This document shows, piece after piece, positions 28,089-40,557 of a stretch of DNA of 64,000 nucleotides (position 1 is the stretch's first letter; every line of letters starts with the position of its first letter). Location: assembly GCF_004358025.1 (NCBI RefSeq), contig NZ_SMTL01000002.1:434001-498000 (forward strand), written 5' to 3'. Under the pieces are notes generated by a model that searched no databases, was not told where the DNA came from, and saw nothing but the letters and a program-made list of their open reading frames with translations. The DNA comes from Rhizobium deserti (lineage in GTDB: Bacteria; Pseudomonadota; Alphaproteobacteria; Rhizobiales; Rhizobiaceae). The translations under genes and the position numbers were made by a program.

Positions 28089-28859
28089 TTATTCCATTCC
28101 TTGAAAAAATACATCCCCGGCGGCGACAGCGATTGGCGCGCCCTGTCCGGTCTTGAGCATCAGAAAACCTTTGTCATCGATACCTGCGAAAGTCCCAACA
28201 AGCGAGCGGTCCGGAAGGTTCACGCGGATATTTTCGCCCATGCCGCAGGCGATCCTGCGCCAGCGGTCGGTAATCTCCGGCGTCCCTAGACCCTCATTCC
28301 ATGATTCCAGAACTTGCGCCATCTCCTTGTAAAGATACGCGAAAACTTCCTGCGGCGAGGCAGACACTCCGTGGTCGGCAAGCCGCGTGACGCCATAAGG
28401 GGCGGCATCCGGCATATGCCGAATGTTAATACCGATGCCGATTACCAGCGCCCGCCGGCCATCGGCAAGCGCTTCGGCTTCCAACAGAATGCCGCAGGTC
28501 TTGCGGCGGCCGATGAGAATATCGTTCGGCCATTTGACTTCGAGCGGCGCATGGCCGGGTGGCAGAACCGCGCTCAATGCCGCATGCACCGCCACGGCGA
28601 CGGCCAAAGGTAGCGACCCGACCCGCTCGGAAGGAGCGGCATCGATCAGCAACAGCGAAGCGTAAAGATTTCCTGGCTCGGACATCCAGGCGCGGCCGCG
28701 ACGTCCGCGGCCAGCGGTCTGACGGCTCGCCGTCAGCCACAATAAACCAGGATCGCCCGCGCGAGCGCGGGCGAAACATTCGCTATTGGTGGAACCGACC
28801 TCGTCCAGCGCCTCGTGGCGAAATCGGTCGAGCAAGAAGCGCCCGCCTTTACCCGCCAT
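28089..28859 (-). CDS. birA: Biotin--[acetyl-CoA-carboxylase] ligase
   Basis: 256 residues. Attaches biotin to carboxylase carrier domains. Conserved elements: STNSECFARA near residue 23, RQTAGRGRRGRAW near residue 46 (adenylate loop), EVKWPNDILI near residue 107, then the small C-terminal domain. There is no N-terminal helix-turn-helix, so it is the monofunctional (group I) type and should not repress transcription. Starts 2 bases downstream of nuoN. Confidence 0.93.
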   Translation of the reverse strand: MAGKGGRFLLDRFRHEALDEVGSTNSECFARARAGDPGLLWLTASRQTAGRGRRGRAWMSEPGNLYASLLLIDAAPSERVGSLPLAVAVAVHAALSAVLPPGHAPLEVKWPNDILIGRRKTCGILLEAEALADGRRALVIGIGINIRHMPDAAPYGVTRLADHGVSASPQEVFAYLYKEMAQVLESWNEGLGTPEITDRWRRIACGMGENIRVNLPDRSLVGTFAGIDDKGFLMLKTGQGAPIAVAAGDVFFQGME

Positions 28860-28861
28860 CC

Positions 28862-30304
28862 TCAGAAGAACGATTTGGCAGCGGCGTTTGCAGCAGATCC
28901 GATCGGACCGCCGATCAGTACATAGGCGAGCACGAAAAGGCCGGACAGGCCGAAGACCAGCCGCAACTCGCCTGAGATGCGCGCGAAATCGCCCTTGGCT
29001 TCATCGAACCACATCAGCTTGACGATGCGCAGGTAATAATAGGCACCGACGACCGAAGACAGCACGCCGATCACGGCCAAGGCATAAAGCTTGGCTTCGA
29101 TGGCGGCGAGGAAGACGAAATACTTGGCGAAGAAGCCCGCAAGCGGCGGAATGCCGGCCATGGAGAACATCAGCGCCGTCAGCACCAGGGCCATGAATGG
29201 TTTGGTGGAGGAAAGACCGGCGAGATCGTCGACATTTTCCACAAAGCCACCCTCGGGGCGACGCATGGCCATGATGCAGGCAAAGGTTCCTAATGTCATG
29301 ACCATGTAGATGGTCATGTAGAGCACCACGCCGGAAATTCCGGTCTCGGTTCCTGCCGCGAGGCCAACCAGGGCAAAGCCCATATGGCCGATGGAGGAAT
29401 AGGCCATCAATCGCTTGATGTTGCGCTGTCCGATGGCCGCGAAGGAACCGAGCAGCATGGAAGCGATGGCGACGAAGACGATGATCTGGCGCCAGTCGGC
29501 GATGATCGGCATGAAGGCTTCCGACACGATGCGCACCAGGATGGCCATGGCTGCGACCTTGGGGCCAGCGGCGAAGAAGGCGGTGACCGGGGTCGGCGCG
29601 CCTTCGTAGACGTCCGGCGTCCACATGTGGAATGGCACGGCCGAAATCTTGAAGCAGGCGCCGGCCAGCACGAAGACCATGCCGAAGACGAGGCCCATGC
29701 CGCGCGTTTCCGACGAGAGTACAGCCGCGATCTCGTCAAAGCCGGTATTGCCCGTGAAGCCGTAAACCAGCGACATGCCGTAAAGCATCATGCCCGAGGA
29801 GAGCGCGCCGAGGACGAAGTATTTCAGGCCGGCTTCCGTCGAGCGGACGCTGTCGCGGTTGAAGGCTGCCACGACATAGAGCGACAGCGACATCAGTTCC
29901 AGGCCGAGATAGAAGGCGATCAAATCGTTGGCCGAGATCAGCACCATCATGCCGAGCGTGGCGATGACCAGAAGGACCGGGAATTCGAACCGGTCCAGTT
30001 GATGGGCGCGAGCCTGGCCGAAGGTCATGACCATGGCGACGATCGAGCCGGCCAGAGCAAGTCCCTTCATGAAACGGGCAAAGGGATCGAGCAGGAAGGC
30101 GCCGCCGAAAGCCTGGCCTTCGCCCGTGAAGAAGAAGAGCCAGACGCCGGCGACGGCAATGAGCACGACCGCAAGGCCGGTGATCAGCAGAGCTGACTTT
30201 TCGCCGGTGAAGACGCCGATCATCAGAAGGGCGAGCGCACCCACGGCCAGAATGATCTCCGGCATGGAGAGCTGCAGGCTGAGTGAGAGAATTTCAGCGG
30301 TCAT
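28862..30304 (-). CDS. nuoN: NADH-quinone oxidoreductase subunit N
   Basis: 480-residue, about 14-helix antiporter-like subunit of the complex I membrane arm. Key charged residues in the helices include Glu in [13 protein letters not shown] and Lys in GPKVAAMAI, with the family segment [18 protein letters not shown]. Last nuo gene of the operon; birA follows immediately. Confidence 0.95.
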   Translation of the reverse strand: MTAEILSLSLQLSMPEIILAVGALALLMIGVFTGEKSALLITGLAVVLIAVAGVWLFFFTGEGQAFGGAFLLDPFARFMKGLALAGSIVAMVMTFGQARAHQLDRFEFPVLLVIATLGMMVLISANDLIAFYLGLELMSLSLYVVAAFNRDSVRSTEAGLKYFVLGALSSGMMLYGMSLVYGFTGNTGFDEIAAVLSSETRGMGLVFGMVFVLAGACFKISAVPFHMWTPDVYEGAPTPVTAFFAAGPKVAAMAILVRIVSEAFMPIIADWRQIIVFVAIASMLLGSFAAIGQRNIKRLMAYSSIGHMGFALVGLAAGTETGISGVVLYMTIYMVMTLGTFACIMAMRRPEGGFVENVDDLAGLSSTKPFMALVLTALMFSMAGIPPLAGFFAKYFVFLAAIEAKLYALAVIGVLSSVVGAYYYLRIVKLMWFDEAKGDFARISGELRLVFGLSGLFVLAYVLIGGPIGSAANAAAKSFF

Positions 30305-30322
30305 ATCCAGTCTTTTCCCGTC

Positions 30323-31834
30323 TCAGTGCACATTCAGTGCAAGGTTCTTCGCCGCTGCCAAGGCTGCGCTATAGTTGTTGACCACGAGGTCCACGGAAGC
30401 CGCCGTCGCATCGAAGACGGGCGCCGGGTAAACCCCGAAGAATATGGTGAGCACCACCAGCGGATAAAGGATCAGCTTTTCGCGGCCCGAAAGATCGAGC
30501 ATCGCCTTGAGGCTTTCCTTGTCCAGTGCACCGAAGATCACCCGGCGATAGAGCCAGAGCGCATAGGAGGCCGACAGGATGACGCCGGTCGCGGCAAACA
30601 GGGCAACCCAGGTGTTGACGCGGAAGACGCCGATGATCGTCAGGAATTCGCCGATGAAGCCGGACGTGCCGGGCAGGCCGACATTGGCCATGGTGAAGAC
30701 CATGAAGGCCACGGCATATTTCGGCATGTTGTTGACGAGGCCGCCATAGGCAGCGATGTCGCGGGTGTGCAGCCGGTCGTAAACGACGCCGACGCAAAGG
30801 AAGAGCGCGCCCGAGACGATGCCGTGCGACAGCATCTGGAAGATGGCGCCCTGTAGGCCCTGGGTATTGGCCGCGAAGATCCCCATGGTCACGTAGCCCA
30901 TATGAGCCACCGACGAATAGGCGATCAGCTTCTTGATGTCCTCCTGCATCATCGCCACCAGCGAGGTGTAGATGATGGCAATGACCGACAGCGCGAACAC
31001 CATGGGTGCGAAATATTCCGACGCCAGCGGGAACATCTGCAGCGACAAACGGATCATGCCGTATCCGCCGAGCTTCAGCATGACGCCGGCGAGGATGACG
31101 GATCCGGCCGTCGGGGCCTGAACGTGGGCATCCGGCAGCCAGGTATGGACGGGCCACATCGGCATCTTGACCGAGAAGGCAGCAAAGCAGGCGAGCCACA
31201 GCCAGGTCTGCATGCCGGCCGGGAAGCCGAACTTCAGCAGTTCCGTAATGTCGGTCGTGCCGGCCTGCCAGTACATGGCCATGATGGCAAGCATCATCAG
31301 AACCGAACCGGCCAGCGTATAAAGGAAGAACTTGTAGGAAGCGTAGACGCGATCCTTGCCGCCCCAGACGCCGATGATGACGAACATCGGGATCAGCGTC
31401 GCTTCGAAGAAGACGTAGAAGAGAACCACGTCGAGCGCGACGAAGACGCCGGTCATCACCACTTCCAGGAGCAGGAAGGCGATCATGTACTGCTTCAGGC
31501 GCTTGCCGACCGAATCCCAGCTGGCCAATACGCAGAAGGGCATCAGGAAGGTCGTCAGGATGACGAACAGCATGGAAATCCCGTCGACGCCGAGATGATA
31601 GGAAATGCCGGTGCCGAGCCAAGCATGCTTCTCGATCATCTGGAAGCCGGGGTTCGAATTGTCGAAGCCGATCCAGATGAACAGCGACACGATGAAGGTG
31701 ATGACCGTCGTGAACAGCGAGATGTTGAGAATGTTGCGGCGGCCATGCGCCCCCTCTTCCCGCGTGAACAGCAGAAGAAGAGCGCCGACCAGCGGCAGGA
31801 AGGTGACCGTCGAGAGAATTGGCCAGTCGGTCAT
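30323..31834 (-). CDS. nuoM: NADH-quinone oxidoreductase subunit M
   Basis: 503-residue proton-pumping antiporter-like subunit with about 14 helices. Conserved Glu in [32 protein letters not shown] loop, and [15 protein letters not shown]. Its start codon overlaps the nuoL stop by one base, and nuoN begins 18 bases after its stop. Confidence 0.96.
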   Translation of the reverse strand: MTDWPILSTVTFLPLVGALLLLFTREEGAHGRRNILNISLFTTVITFIVSLFIWIGFDNSNPGFQMIEKHAWLGTGISYHLGVDGISMLFVILTTFLMPFCVLASWDSVGKRLKQYMIAFLLLEVVMTGVFVALDVVLFYVFFEATLIPMFVIIGVWGGKDRVYASYKFFLYTLAGSVLMMLAIMAMYWQAGTTDITELLKFGFPAGMQTWLWLACFAAFSVKMPMWPVHTWLPDAHVQAPTAGSVILAGVMLKLGGYGMIRLSLQMFPLASEYFAPMVFALSVIAIIYTSLVAMMQEDIKKLIAYSSVAHMGYVTMGIFAANTQGLQGAIFQMLSHGIVSGALFLCVGVVYDRLHTRDIAAYGGLVNNMPKYAVAFMVFTMANVGLPGTSGFIGEFLTIIGVFRVNTWVALFAATGVILSASYALWLYRRVIFGALDKESLKAMLDLSGREKLILYPLVVLTIFFGVYPAPVFDATAASVDLVVNNYSAALAAAKNLALNVH

Positions 31835-33834
31835 TACATTGAGCTCCCGAGCATCATCCAGGTGACGAGGGCGGCGATGCCGAGCAGCATCGCGAACGCG
31901 TAGTGATAAAGGTAACCGGACTGCAGCTTGACCACCCGGTTGGTGACGTCGACGACGCGGGCGGCGACGCCGTTCGGGCCGTAGTTATCGATGACCGCGA
32001 CATCGCCCTTCTTCCACAGGAAGCGGCCGAGCGCCTTGGCCGAGCGGACGAAGAGGAAGTCGTAGAGCTCGTCGAAATACCACTTGTTGAGCAGGAACTG
32101 GTAGAGGCCAGCTTGCGAAGCGGCGAGGCGCTTGGGCGTCTCCGGCGATTTGATGTAGAAGTACCAGGCTGTCACGAAGCCGATGACCATGGCGATGAAG
32201 GGGCTAAGCGCGACCCACACCGGAACATGGTGGAATTCATGCAGGAGCTCGTTGTGTTCGGAGGTGAACAGAGCGCCCTTCCAGAATTCCGCATATTCCT
32301 CACCGTAGAACATGCCCTCGAAGACGACGCCGGCGAGAACCGCCCCGACCGCCAGGACGTAAAGCGGGATCAGCATGACGCTCGGCGATTCGTGGACGTG
32401 ATGCATGACCTCGTGGCTCGCGCGCGGCTTGCCGAAGAAGGTGAGGAAGATCAGGCGCCAGGAATAGAAGCTGGTGAACATGGCGGCGATGACCAGCAGC
32501 GTGAAGGCAAAGCCCGAGGCCGCCGAATGCGAGGCATAGGTCGCCTCGATGATCACGTCCTTGGAGAAGAAGCCGGCAAAGCCGATCGGCGTGAAGGGAA
32601 TGCCGACGCCGGTGATGGCGAAGGTGCCGATCAGCATCATGGCGAAGGTGATTTTGATATGCGGGCGAAGGCCGCCCATATAGCGCATGTCCTGTTCGCC
32701 ATCGACGGCGTGGATGACCGAGCCGGCGCAAAGGAACAGCAGAGCCTTGAAGAAGGCATGCGTGAACAGGTGGAAGATGGCCGAGCCATAGGCGCCGACG
32801 CCGAGCGCCACAAACATGTAGCCGAGCTGCGAGCAGGTTGAATAAGCGATGACACGCTTGATGTCGTTCTGCACCAGGCCGACCGTCGCCGCAAAGAAGG
32901 CGGTGATGGCGCCGATAATGGTGACGAACAGCAGCGCATCCGGCGACAGTTCGAAAATCGGCGACATGCGGGCGACGAGGAAGACGCCGGCGGTGACCAT
33001 GGTGGCGGCATGGATGAGCGCCGACACGGGCGTCGGGCCTTCCATGGCGTCCGGCAGCCAGGTGTGCAGCAGGAACTGCGCCGACTTGCCCATGGCGCCC
33101 ATGAACAGCAGCAGGCAGACGACGGTCAGCGCATGCGCCTTGTCGAGCTGCATGCCGAAAATGTTGATGACCGCCTGCGATGCATCGGCAGCGCCTTCAT
33201 GCGGCAGGTAATTGGCGGCCGCGGCAAAGATGGTTTCGAAATTGATCGAGCCGAACAGCACGAACAGGCCGGATATGCCGAGGATGAAGCCGAAGTCGCC
33301 GACGCGGTTGACGATAAAGGCCTTCATCGCCGCAGCCGACGCCGAGGGCTTCTTGTACCAGAAGCCGATCAGCAGATAGGAGGCAAGGCCGACGCCTTCC
33401 CAGCCAAAGAACATCTGCGCCAGGTTGTCCGACGTGATGAGCATCAGCATGGCGAAGGTGAACAGAGACAGATAGGCGAAGAAGCGCGGCCGATGCGGAT
33501 CGTGGTGCATGTAGCCGATCGAATAGATATGCACGAGGGTCGACACCGAGTTGACGACCACGAACATGATCGCTGTCAGCGTGTCGATCCGGAAGGCCCA
33601 TTCGACATCGATGCCGCCGGACTGGATCCAGCGCAGAACCGGGACCTTGATCACCTCGCCCGCTTCACCGTGCGAAATCGCCACGTTGAAGAAGACGATC
33701 CAGGAAAGCACGGCGGCGATCAGCATCAGGCCGCTCGTCACGTATTCGGATGCCTTAGCGCCGATCGAGCGACCGAACAGGCCGGCGATCAAGAAGCCGA
33801 TCAGGGGAAGGAAGACAATAGCCTTGTAGATCAT
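31834..33834 (-). CDS. nuoL: NADH-quinone oxidoreductase subunit L
   Basis: 666 residues: the distal antiporter-like pump with about 16 helices including the long C-terminal lateral helix that clamps NuoM and NuoN. Recognisable by [16 protein letters not shown] near residue 145, [20 protein letters not shown] near residue 258, and [16 protein letters not shown] charged loop with His/Glu-rich segments lies in the C-terminal third. Confidence 0.96.
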   Translation of the reverse strand: MIYKAIVFLPLIGFLIAGLFGRSIGAKASEYVTSGLMLIAAVLSWIVFFNVAISHGEAGEVIKVPVLRWIQSGGIDVEWAFRIDTLTAIMFVVVNSVSTLVHIYSIGYMHHDPHRPRFFAYLSLFTFAMLMLITSDNLAQMFFGWEGVGLASYLLIGFWYKKPSASAAAMKAFIVNRVGDFGFILGISGLFVLFGSINFETIFAAAANYLPHEGAADASQAVINIFGMQLDKAHALTVVCLLLFMGAMGKSAQFLLHTWLPDAMEGPTPVSALIHAATMVTAGVFLVARMSPIFELSPDALLFVTIIGAITAFFAATVGLVQNDIKRVIAYSTCSQLGYMFVALGVGAYGSAIFHLFTHAFFKALLFLCAGSVIHAVDGEQDMRYMGGLRPHIKITFAMMLIGTFAITGVGIPFTPIGFAGFFSKDVIIEATYASHSAASGFAFTLLVIAAMFTSFYSWRLIFLTFFGKPRASHEVMHHVHESPSVMLIPLYVLAVGAVLAGVVFEGMFYGEEYAEFWKGALFTSEHNELLHEFHHVPVWVALSPFIAMVIGFVTAWYFYIKSPETPKRLAASQAGLYQFLLNKWYFDELYDFLFVRSAKALGRFLWKKGDVAVIDNYGPNGVAARVVDVTNRVVKLQSGYLYHYAFAMLLGIAALVTWMMLGSSM

Positions 33835-33841
33835 GACCCGA

Positions 33842-34150
33842 TCAGCCCTTCATCATATTCACGTCTTCGACCGCGATCGATCCGCGGTTTCGGTAGAAGA
33901 CGACGAGAATTGCAAGACCGATGGCGGCTTCGGCGGCAGCCACGGTCAGAATGAACAATGCAAAGACCTGCCCGACAATGTCGTTCAGGAAGGAGGAGAA
34001 GGCCACCATGTTGAGATTGACGGCGAGCAGGATGAGCTCCACCGACATCAGGATGATGATGACGTTCTTGCGGTTCAGGAAGATGCCGAAAACGCCGAGC
34101 GTAAACAGGATGGCGCTGACCGTGAGATAGTGGGAAAGTCCGATTTCCAT
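33842..34150 (-). CDS. nuoK: NADH-quinone oxidoreductase subunit K
   Basis: 102 residues with three transmembrane helices. Conserved glutamates lie in helix 2 ([10 protein letters not shown]) and helix 3 ([13 protein letters not shown]), both part of the proton path. Seven bases separate its stop from nuoL. Confidence 0.95.
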   Translation of the reverse strand: MEIGLSHYLTVSAILFTLGVFGIFLNRKNVIIILMSVELILLAVNLNMVAFSSFLNDIVGQVFALFILTVAAAEAAIGLAILVVFYRNRGSIAVEDVNMMKG

Positions 34151-34175
34151 GTCCGTGTTCCTTGTTCCCGCGCTC

Positions 34176-34790
34176 TCAGAGGCCCTGGCCCGACTTGACC
34201 TTGACCACGTCGACGGCAGTCGCCGGCGTGCGTGCGACCTGTCGGGAGATGTCCTGCCGCTTGATGTGCTGGCGATGGCGAAGGGTCAGCACGATGGCGC
34301 CGATCATCGCCACCAGCAGGACCATGCCGGCGATCTGGAAGAAATAAACGTAGTTGGTGTAAAGCACGTCGCCCAGGGCGGCGGTATTGGTGCGCTGTGC
34401 CGGATTGGGGATCGGCATGGTGATCGCCTGCGAGGCCTGCGGCGTCAGCACGCTGCCGCCGATCACGACGATCAGCTCGGCGGCGACGATCAATCCGATC
34501 AACACCCCGACCGGCGCATATTGCAGCACGCCGGAGCGCAGTTCGGCAAAGTCGATGTCGAGCATCATCACCACGAAGAGGAAGAGAACCGCGACCGCGC
34601 CGATGTAAACGACCAGCAGGATCATGGCCAGGAATTCTGCGCCCGTCAGCAGGAAGAGGCCCGCCGCGTTGAAGAAGACGAGGATGAGGAACAGCACCGA
34701 ATGAACGGGGTTCTTCGCCGATATGACCATGAACGCCGACGCCACCGCGACAAAGGCGAAGAGATAAAAGAAGATTGCCTGCAGACCCAT
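34176..34790 (-). CDS. nuoJ: NADH-quinone oxidoreductase subunit J
   Basis: 204 residues, five helices; the family segment [26 protein letters not shown] contains the flexible helix 3 that transmits quinone-site changes (motif quoted in part: [13 protein letters not shown]). The hydrophilic C-terminal tail of about 40 residues is not conserved. A 137-base spacer separates it from nuoI, the widest gap among the core nuo genes. Confidence 0.95.
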   Translation of the reverse strand: MGLQAIFFYLFAFVAVASAFMVISAKNPVHSVLFLILVFFNAAGLFLLTGAEFLAMILLVVYIGAVAVLFLFVVMMLDIDFAELRSGVLQYAPVGVLIGLIVAAELIVVIGGSVLTPQASQAITMPIPNPAQRTNTAALGDVLYTNYVYFFQIAGMVLLVAMIGAIVLTLRHRQHIKRQDISRQVARTPATAVDVVKVKSGQGL

Positions 34791-34927
34791 CGTGGTGCCT
34801 TTTCGTCCCTCTCCGGGACAAGGGCGCCCTGCCCTTTCCCGTCAGACCTCGGCGCCGTTGATCGCACCGAGCATTTTCATTTCAATGTCGCCGGCGCCAA
34901 GCGCGCCGGAGTGCCTGGAGCCCGGCC

Positions 34928-35419
34928 TCAGCGGTAGGGCGAATCCATGGCGATGTTGCGAGCGATTTCGCGCTCCCAGCGATCGCCGTTTTCCAGAAGC
35001 CGCGCCTTGTCGAAGTAGAGCTCTTCTCGCGTTTCCACCGAAAACTCGAAATTCGGGCCTTCGACGATCGCATCGACCGGGCATGCCTCCTGGCAGAAGC
35101 CGCAATAAATGCACTTCACCATATCGATATCGTAGCGCACCGTGCGGCGGGTGCCGTCATTGCGGCGCGGCCCGGCTTCGATGGTGATCGCCTGGGCGGG
35201 ACAGATGGCCTCGCACAGCTTGCAGGCGATGCAGCGCTCTTCGCCGTTCGGGTAGCGGCGCAGCGCGTGCTCGCCGCGGAAGCGCGGCGAAACCGGCCCC
35301 TTTTCGAACGGGTAGTTGATGGTTGCCTTCTGCTTGAAGAAGTAACGCATCGACAGGAAGAACGCGCTCACGAACTCCTTGAGGAAGAGCGAGTTCACGG
35401 TCTGGGTAAGACTTGCCAT
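34928..35419 (-). CDS. nuoI: NADH-quinone oxidoreductase subunit I
   Basis: 163-residue 8Fe ferredoxin-like subunit holding clusters N6a and N6b, which pass electrons to NuoB. Two CxxCxxCxxxCP motifs: Cys63/66/69/73 ([12 protein letters not shown]) and Cys103/106/109/113 ([12 protein letters not shown]). The amphipathic N-terminal helix attaches it to the membrane arm. 40 bases after nuoH. Confidence 0.97.
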   Translation of the reverse strand: MASLTQTVNSLFLKEFVSAFFLSMRYFFKQKATINYPFEKGPVSPRFRGEHALRRYPNGEERCIACKLCEAICPAQAITIEAGPRRNDGTRRTVRYDIDMVKCIYCGFCQEACPVDAIVEGPNFEFSVETREELYFDKARLLENGDRWEREIARNIAMDSPYR

Positions 35420-35459
35420 CTTTATTCTCCAGTATTGCCGAAGGCGGACAGGACCATGA

Positions 35460-36509
35460 TCAGGCCCATCCCGTCAGCTTCAGCACGAATGCGGTGATGA
35501 TGACCATGACCAGCGACAAGGGCAGGAAGACCTTCCAGCCGAGGCGCATGAGCTGGTCATAGCGGTAGCGCGGCACGAAGGCTTTGACCATGGCATAGCC
35601 GAAGAAGATCAGCCCGACCTTGAGGATAAACCAGATAATGCCCGGCACCCAGTTGATCAGCCAGAAATCGACCGGCGGCAACCAGCCTCCGAGGAAAAGG
35701 ATCGTCGTCAGCGAGCAGATGAGCAGGATGGCGGCATATTCGCCCAGCATCAGCATCATGTAGGGCGCTGAGGAATATTCCACCATATAACCGGCGACCA
35801 GCTCGGATTCCGCTTCCGGCAGATCGAAGGGCGGGCGGTTGGTTTCCGCAAGTCCCGAAATGAAGAAGACGATGAACATGGGGAAGAGCGGGATGAAGTG
35901 CCAGTCGAGGAATGACGACGGCATGCCGAGCATGGTGCCTAGCCCGGTGCTCTGGGCATAGACGATGTCCGACAGGTTCAGGGAACCGACGCACAGCAGG
36001 ACGGTGACGATCACGAAGCCGATCGAGACTTCGTAAGAGACCATCTGGGCGGCGGACCGTAGCGCGCCGAGGAAGGCGTATTTCGAATTGGACGCCCAGC
36101 CGCTCATGATGATGCCGTAGACCTCAAGCGAGGAAATGGCGAAAACATAAAGCAGGCCGACATTGATATTGGCGATCACCCAATTGGTGTTGAATGGGAT
36201 CACCGCCCAGGTGGCGAGTGCCAGCGTCACCGAAACCAGCGGTGCCAGAAGGAAGACGCCCTTGTTGGCGCCAGCCGGAATGATCGGCTCCTTGAAGACG
36301 AACTTCAAAAGGTCGGCAAAGGACTGGAACAGGCCGAACGGACCGACGACGTTGGGGCCGCGGCGCAGCTGTACGGCTGCCCAGATCTTGCGGTCCGCCA
36401 GCAGGATATAGGCGATGAAGACCAACAGGCAGACCAGAAGCAGCAGCGATTGGCCGATCATGACGATGGCCGGCCAGGCATAGGTCGAAAAGAACGTATC
36501 CATGTTCAT
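35460..36509 (-). CDS. nuoH: NADH-quinone oxidoreductase subunit H
   Basis: 349 residues, about eight helices; forms the quinone chamber with NuoB and NuoD. Contains the highly conserved [14 protein letters not shown] near residue 50 and the Glu-rich loop [22 protein letters not shown] near residue 213 (quoted across a loop that gives the ENRPPFD-type signature). Start lies 1 base after the nuoG stop. Confidence 0.96.
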   Translation of the reverse strand: MNMDTFFSTYAWPAIVMIGQSLLLLVCLLVFIAYILLADRKIWAAVQLRRGPNVVGPFGLFQSFADLLKFVFKEPIIPAGANKGVFLLAPLVSVTLALATWAVIPFNTNWVIANINVGLLYVFAISSLEVYGIIMSGWASNSKYAFLGALRSAAQMVSYEVSIGFVIVTVLLCVGSLNLSDIVYAQSTGLGTMLGMPSSFLDWHFIPLFPMFIVFFISGLAETNRPPFDLPEAESELVAGYMVEYSSAPYMMLMLGEYAAILLICSLTTILFLGGWLPPVDFWLINWVPGIIWFILKVGLIFFGYAMVKAFVPRYRYDQLMRLGWKVFLPLSLVMVIITAFVLKLTGWA

Positions 36510-36510
36510 A

Positions 36511-38616
36511 TTACTCCGCCGCAGCCTGGAAATTGTTGCGGGCCAAGGACGAGCATTCAGCCATCACAGCCGACGCGCGTGCGATCGGGTTCGTCAAATA
36601 GAAGTCTTTGATCGGCGACGCAAACCCGGACTTCGACAATTCACCTTTTTGGTCGCCCCTTTGGGTACCGGCTCTCTGGCCGAGAGTGGCGATATCGTTG
36701 ACCGAGCCCGCGGCGATCTCGTCGATTTCGGCGAAATGCGGATAGGCCTGGTAGAGTTTGGACCGCAGCGCCGGCAGCGAATCGAAGGGCAGCTTGTAGC
36801 CCAGTACGTCAGACAGGGCGCGCAGGATGGCCCAGTCTTCACGGGCTTCGCCCGGCGCAAAGCCGGCGCGGTTGCCGACCTGCACGCGTCCTTCTGTATT
36901 GACCCAAGTGCCCGACTTTTCCGTATAGGCTGCACCCGGCAGGATGACGTCCGCATGGTGGGCACCGGCATCGCCGTGGCTGCCGATGTAAACGGTGAAG
37001 CCCGACCCCTTCCGGGAGAAGTCCAGTTCGTCCGCGCCGAGCAGGAAGAGGACATCCATGCCAGCCAGCATGTCGGCCGCATTGACGCCATTGGCACCCG
37101 GAACGAAGCCGAGGTCCAGACCGCCGACGCGGGCAGCTGCGGTGTGGAGAACGCCAAAGCCGTTCCACTCTTCGCTCAGGGCTCCGATCGAACCGGCGAA
37201 CTGGGCAGCGGCGGCAAGAATAGCCGCACCGTCCGGACGCATGAGAGCCCCCTGCCCGACGATGATCATCGGGTTCTTGGCACCGCGCAGGACATCGCCG
37301 AAGCTATGCGCGCCGGATGCGAGATCGGAAAGCGTATCGACGCCGGCGCCGAGATAATCGTAGGCATAACGCAGATCGGTCGCCTCGCCGATCACGCCGA
37401 TCGGGAAGTTGCCGCGGCGGAAGCGCTTGCGTATACGGGCATTGAGGACGGCGGCTTCAAGGCGCGGATTGGCGCCGATGAGCAGCAATGCGCCTGCCTG
37501 TTCGATGCCCTCGATGGTCGGGTTGAACAGGTAGCTGGCGCGGCCGAGCGAAGGATCGAGCGCCGTCCCGTCCTGGCGACAGTCGAGATTTTCGGAGCCA
37601 AGCGAACGGATCAGTTCCTTCAGCGCATACATTTCCTCGACGGAAGCGAGATCACCGGCAATCGCACCGATCTTGTTGGCAGAGGTCGCCGAAACGGCGG
37701 CCTTGATGGCACCGAAGGCTTCGCCCCAGGTGGCGGCAGCCAGACGGCCGTTCCTGCGGACGTAAGGCCGGTCGAGGCGCTGCGTCTTCAGACCGTCCCA
37801 GATGAAGCGGGTCTTGTCGGAAATCCACTCTTCATTCACCTGCTCGTTGACGCGCGGCATGATGCGCATCACTTCGCGGCCGCGGGTATCGACGCGGATG
37901 GCCGAGCCGACCGCATCCATGACGTCGATCGATTCGGTCTTGCCGAGTTCCCAGGGGCGCGCGGTGAAGGCGAAGGGCCGCGACGTCAAAGCACCGACCG
38001 GGCAAAGGTCGATGACATTGCCCTGCAGTTCGGAGGTCATTGCATGTTCGAGATAGGTGGTGATTTCGGCATCCTCGCCACGGCCGATCAGGCCGAGCTC
38101 GGAAATGCCACCGACTTCCGTCGTGAAGCGGACGCAGCGCGTGCAGTGGATGCAGCGGTTCATCACCGTCTTGACGAGCGGGCCGATATACTTGTCCTCG
38201 ACGGCGCGCTTGTTTTCCGTGTAGCGCGAACTGTCGATACCGAAGGCCATGGCCTGGTCCTGCAGGTCGCATTCGCCGCCCTGGTCGCAGATCGGGCAAT
38301 CCAGCGGATGGTTGATCAGCAGGAATTCCATCACGCCTTCGCGGGCCTTCTTGACCATCGGCGTGTTGGTGAAGACTTCCGGAAGCTCGCCATTGGGACC
38401 CGGGCGAACGTCGCGCACGCCCATGGCGCAGGACGCCGCCGGCTTCGGCGGTCCACCCTTCACCTCGATGAGGCACATGCGGCAATTGCCCGCCACGGAG
38501 AGACGCTCGTGGAAACAAAAGCGCGGGATCTCGACGCCGGCTTCCTCGCATGCCTGCAGCAGCGTGAAATGATCCGGAACTTCGATCTCTTTGCCGTCTA
38601 CCTTCAGCTTTGCCAT
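36511..38616 (-). CDS. nuoG: NADH-quinone oxidoreductase subunit G
   Basis: 701-residue molybdopterin-oxidoreductase-like subunit carrying most of the iron-sulfur chain. N-terminal [2Fe-2S] ligands Cys34, 45, 48 and 63; His-ligated cluster in [16 protein letters not shown]; [4Fe-4S] in [11 protein letters not shown] with later cysteines. The C-terminal bulk lacks cofactor. I chose ATG 38616 ([16 protein letters not shown]) over ATG 38625, which adds three residues. Follows the helix-hairpin-helix gene by 58 bases. Confidence 0.95.
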   Translation of the reverse strand: MAKLKVDGKEIEVPDHFTLLQACEEAGVEIPRFCFHERLSVAGNCRMCLIEVKGGPPKPAASCAMGVRDVRPGPNGELPEVFTNTPMVKKAREGVMEFLLINHPLDCPICDQGGECDLQDQAMAFGIDSSRYTENKRAVEDKYIGPLVKTVMNRCIHCTRCVRFTTEVGGISELGLIGRGEDAEITTYLEHAMTSELQGNVIDLCPVGALTSRPFAFTARPWELGKTESIDVMDAVGSAIRVDTRGREVMRIMPRVNEQVNEEWISDKTRFIWDGLKTQRLDRPYVRRNGRLAAATWGEAFGAIKAAVSATSANKIGAIAGDLASVEEMYALKELIRSLGSENLDCRQDGTALDPSLGRASYLFNPTIEGIEQAGALLLIGANPRLEAAVLNARIRKRFRRGNFPIGVIGEATDLRYAYDYLGAGVDTLSDLASGAHSFGDVLRGAKNPMIIVGQGALMRPDGAAILAAAAQFAGSIGALSEEWNGFGVLHTAAARVGGLDLGFVPGANGVNAADMLAGMDVLFLLGADELDFSRKGSGFTVYIGSHGDAGAHHADVILPGAAYTEKSGTWVNTEGRVQVGNRAGFAPGEAREDWAILRALSDVLGYKLPFDSLPALRSKLYQAYPHFAEIDEIAAGSVNDIATLGQRAGTQRGDQKGELSKSGFASPIKDFYLTNPIARASAVMAECSSLARNNFQAAAE

Positions 38617-38674
38617 CTTAATCACTTACGTCCTTAGTTCACCCCTTGGTCGAGAGACCGGGGCCATAGTCGTT

Positions 38675-39244
38675 TTAGTTCAACAGCGCCTTGGCCTTGC
38701 CGACCCAGTCGTCCCGGCCGATGCGTCCGTTGAAACCCAATTCTTTTTCGACGCGGGCAATATCGGCCTCAGTCCAGCCGGCTATCTGCTCGAGGCGCGT
38801 AACGCCCATATCCTGCAGCCGCTTTTCGAGCCGCGGCCCGAGACCGGCTATCTTCCTCAGATCACCGGATGCCTGTGCCGCACCGATCGTTCTTGCGGCC
38901 TTGCTCGCCGGCTTGGCTCTGGTCGTCCGCTTCGGTGCCACGACTTCGGATTTAGCCGCCGCAGCCACCGGAGGCTTTTCAGGTGGTTCCGCCTTGGGCT
39001 GCTCATCCTCTGCCGCAGAAAACCGGTTTGCCGTTTCCATGGCACCCTGCAGCGCTCCGAAAAACGCATCCGTCATCTGACTGGCCAGGCTGAAGCTCAT
39101 CGCGGTTGCCGCCGCCATGGCCGCCGCCGGATGGGTCAGCCATGGATTGAGGGCCAAAACTTCCGAGAAGCCGGGCATGCGCGCAGGATCGAACGCCGGG
39201 TAATCCGCCGCCCCCTGATCCCGCTCTCTGCCCGCTTCCGACAC
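38675..39244 (-). CDS. Helix-hairpin-helix protein inserted between nuoF and nuoG
   Basis: 189 residues. The N-terminal half has helices around residues 20-80 and a low-complexity Pro/Ala/Lys linker (about 80-120). The C-terminal 60 residues, LRKIAGLGPRLEKRLQDMG then LEQIAGWTEADIARVEKELG and GRIGRDDWVGKAKAL, form the domain often fused to the C-terminus of alphaproteobacterial NuoE (IAGVGP...GRIxRDDW). Here NuoE lacks it, so the domain appears split into a separate gene in the same operon. Probably a complex I accessory or assembly protein; unproven. Confidence 0.85.
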   Translation of the reverse strand: MSEAGRERDQGAADYPAFDPARMPGFSEVLALNPWLTHPAAAMAAATAMSFSLASQMTDAFFGALQGAMETANRFSAAEDEQPKAEPPEKPPVAAAAKSEVVAPKRTTRAKPASKAARTIGAAQASGDLRKIAGLGPRLEKRLQDMGVTRLEQIAGWTEADIARVEKELGFNGRIGRDDWVGKAKALLN

Positions 39245-39249
39245 AAGCC

Positions 39250-40554
39250 TTACTCCGCCGCTTCCATGACGGCGCCCTGCGAGGTCGCCTTATAGGTATA
39301 CTGGTCGATGCGCGCTTCGATTTCCGGACGGAAATTGCGGATCAGACCCTGGACCGGCCAGGCAGCCGCATCGCCGAGCGCACAGATGGTGTGGCCTTCG
39401 ATCTGCTTGGACACCTGGAGCAGCATGTCGATCTCGCGCTTCTGCGCATTGCCCTTGACCATACGTTCCATGACGCGCCACATCCAGCCGGTGCCTTCGC
39501 GGCACGGCGTGCACTGGCCGCAGCTTTCATGCTTGAAGAACTGCGACAGCCGGGCGATCGCCTTGATGACGTCGGTCGACTTGTCCATGACGATGATCGC
39601 CGCCGTGCCGAACGACGACTTCTTGTCGCGCATGCCGTCGAAATCCATGATCGCGTCGTCCATGTCCTCGCCGCGGATGATCGGGCAGGAAGCGCCGCCG
39701 GGAATGACGGCGAGCAGGTTATCCCAGCCGCCGCGGATGCCGCCGGCATGCTTTTCGATCAGTTCGCGGAAGGGGATGCCCATGGCTTCCTCGACCGTGC
39801 ACGGCTTGTTGACGTGGCCGGAGATCATGAACAGCTTGGTGCCGACATTGTTCGGGCGGCCGATGCCGGCAAACCACGCTCCACCGCGACGCAGGATAGT
39901 CGGGGCAACGGCGATGGACTCGACGTTGTTGACCGTGGTCGGGCAGCCATAAAGGCCCATATTGGCCGGGAAAGGCGGCTTCAGGCGCGGCTGGCCCTTC
40001 TTGCCCTCCAGGCTTTCCAAGAGCGCGGTTTCTTCGCCGCAGATATAGGCACCGGCGCCGTGGTGGACGTAGATGTCGAAATCCCAGCCGTTCTTGTTGT
40101 TGGTGCCGAGAAGGCCGTTGTCATAGCATTCGTCGATCGCCGCCTGCAGCGCTTCGCGTTCGCGCATATATTCGCCGCGGACATAGATATAGGCCGTATG
40201 GGCGCCCATGGCGAAACCGGCAATCACGCAGCCTTCGATCAGCGTATGCGGATCGTGGCGCATGATGTCACGGTCCTTGCAGGTGCCCGGCTCCGATTCG
40301 TCAGCGTTGACCACGAGATAGTGCGGACGACCGTCGCTTTCCTTCGGCATGAAGGACCATTTCAGGCCGGTCGGGAAGCCGGCGCCGCCGCGACCACGCA
40401 GGCCGGACGCCTTCATCTCGTTGATGATCCAATCCCTGCCCTTTTCGATGATCGTCTTGGTGCCATCCCAATGGCCGCGGCTCATCGCGCCCTTCAGGGA
40501 CTTGTCCTTCAGACCGTAGATATTGGTAAAGATGCGATCCTGATCATTCAGCAT
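39250..40554 (-). CDS. nuoF: NADH-quinone oxidoreductase subunit F
   Basis: 434-residue NADH-binding subunit with FMN and cluster N3. NADH/FMN glycine-rich loop [16 protein letters not shown] near residue 52, further FMN contacts in [13 protein letters not shown], and [4Fe-4S] ligands in [12 protein letters not shown] (about residues 344-350) plus a fourth cysteine near residue 390 (TICALGD). Lies 3 bases after the small coiled-coil gene. Confidence 0.97.
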   Translation of the reverse strand: MLNDQDRIFTNIYGLKDKSLKGAMSRGHWDGTKTIIEKGRDWIINEMKASGLRGRGGAGFPTGLKWSFMPKESDGRPHYLVVNADESEPGTCKDRDIMRHDPHTLIEGCVIAGFAMGAHTAYIYVRGEYMREREALQAAIDECYDNGLLGTNNKNGWDFDIYVHHGAGAYICGEETALLESLEGKKGQPRLKPPFPANMGLYGCPTTVNNVESIAVAPTILRRGGAWFAGIGRPNNVGTKLFMISGHVNKPCTVEEAMGIPFRELIEKHAGGIRGGWDNLLAVIPGGASCPIIRGEDMDDAIMDFDGMRDKKSSFGTAAIIVMDKSTDVIKAIARLSQFFKHESCGQCTPCREGTGWMWRVMERMVKGNAQKREIDMLLQVSKQIEGHTICALGDAAAWPVQGLIRNFRPEIEARIDQYTYKATSQGAVMEAAE

Positions 40555-40557
40555 GGC

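Noticed and set aside
36502..38637. 711-residue open frame on the plus strand
   Set aside because: Mirror of nuoG; low-complexity shadow.
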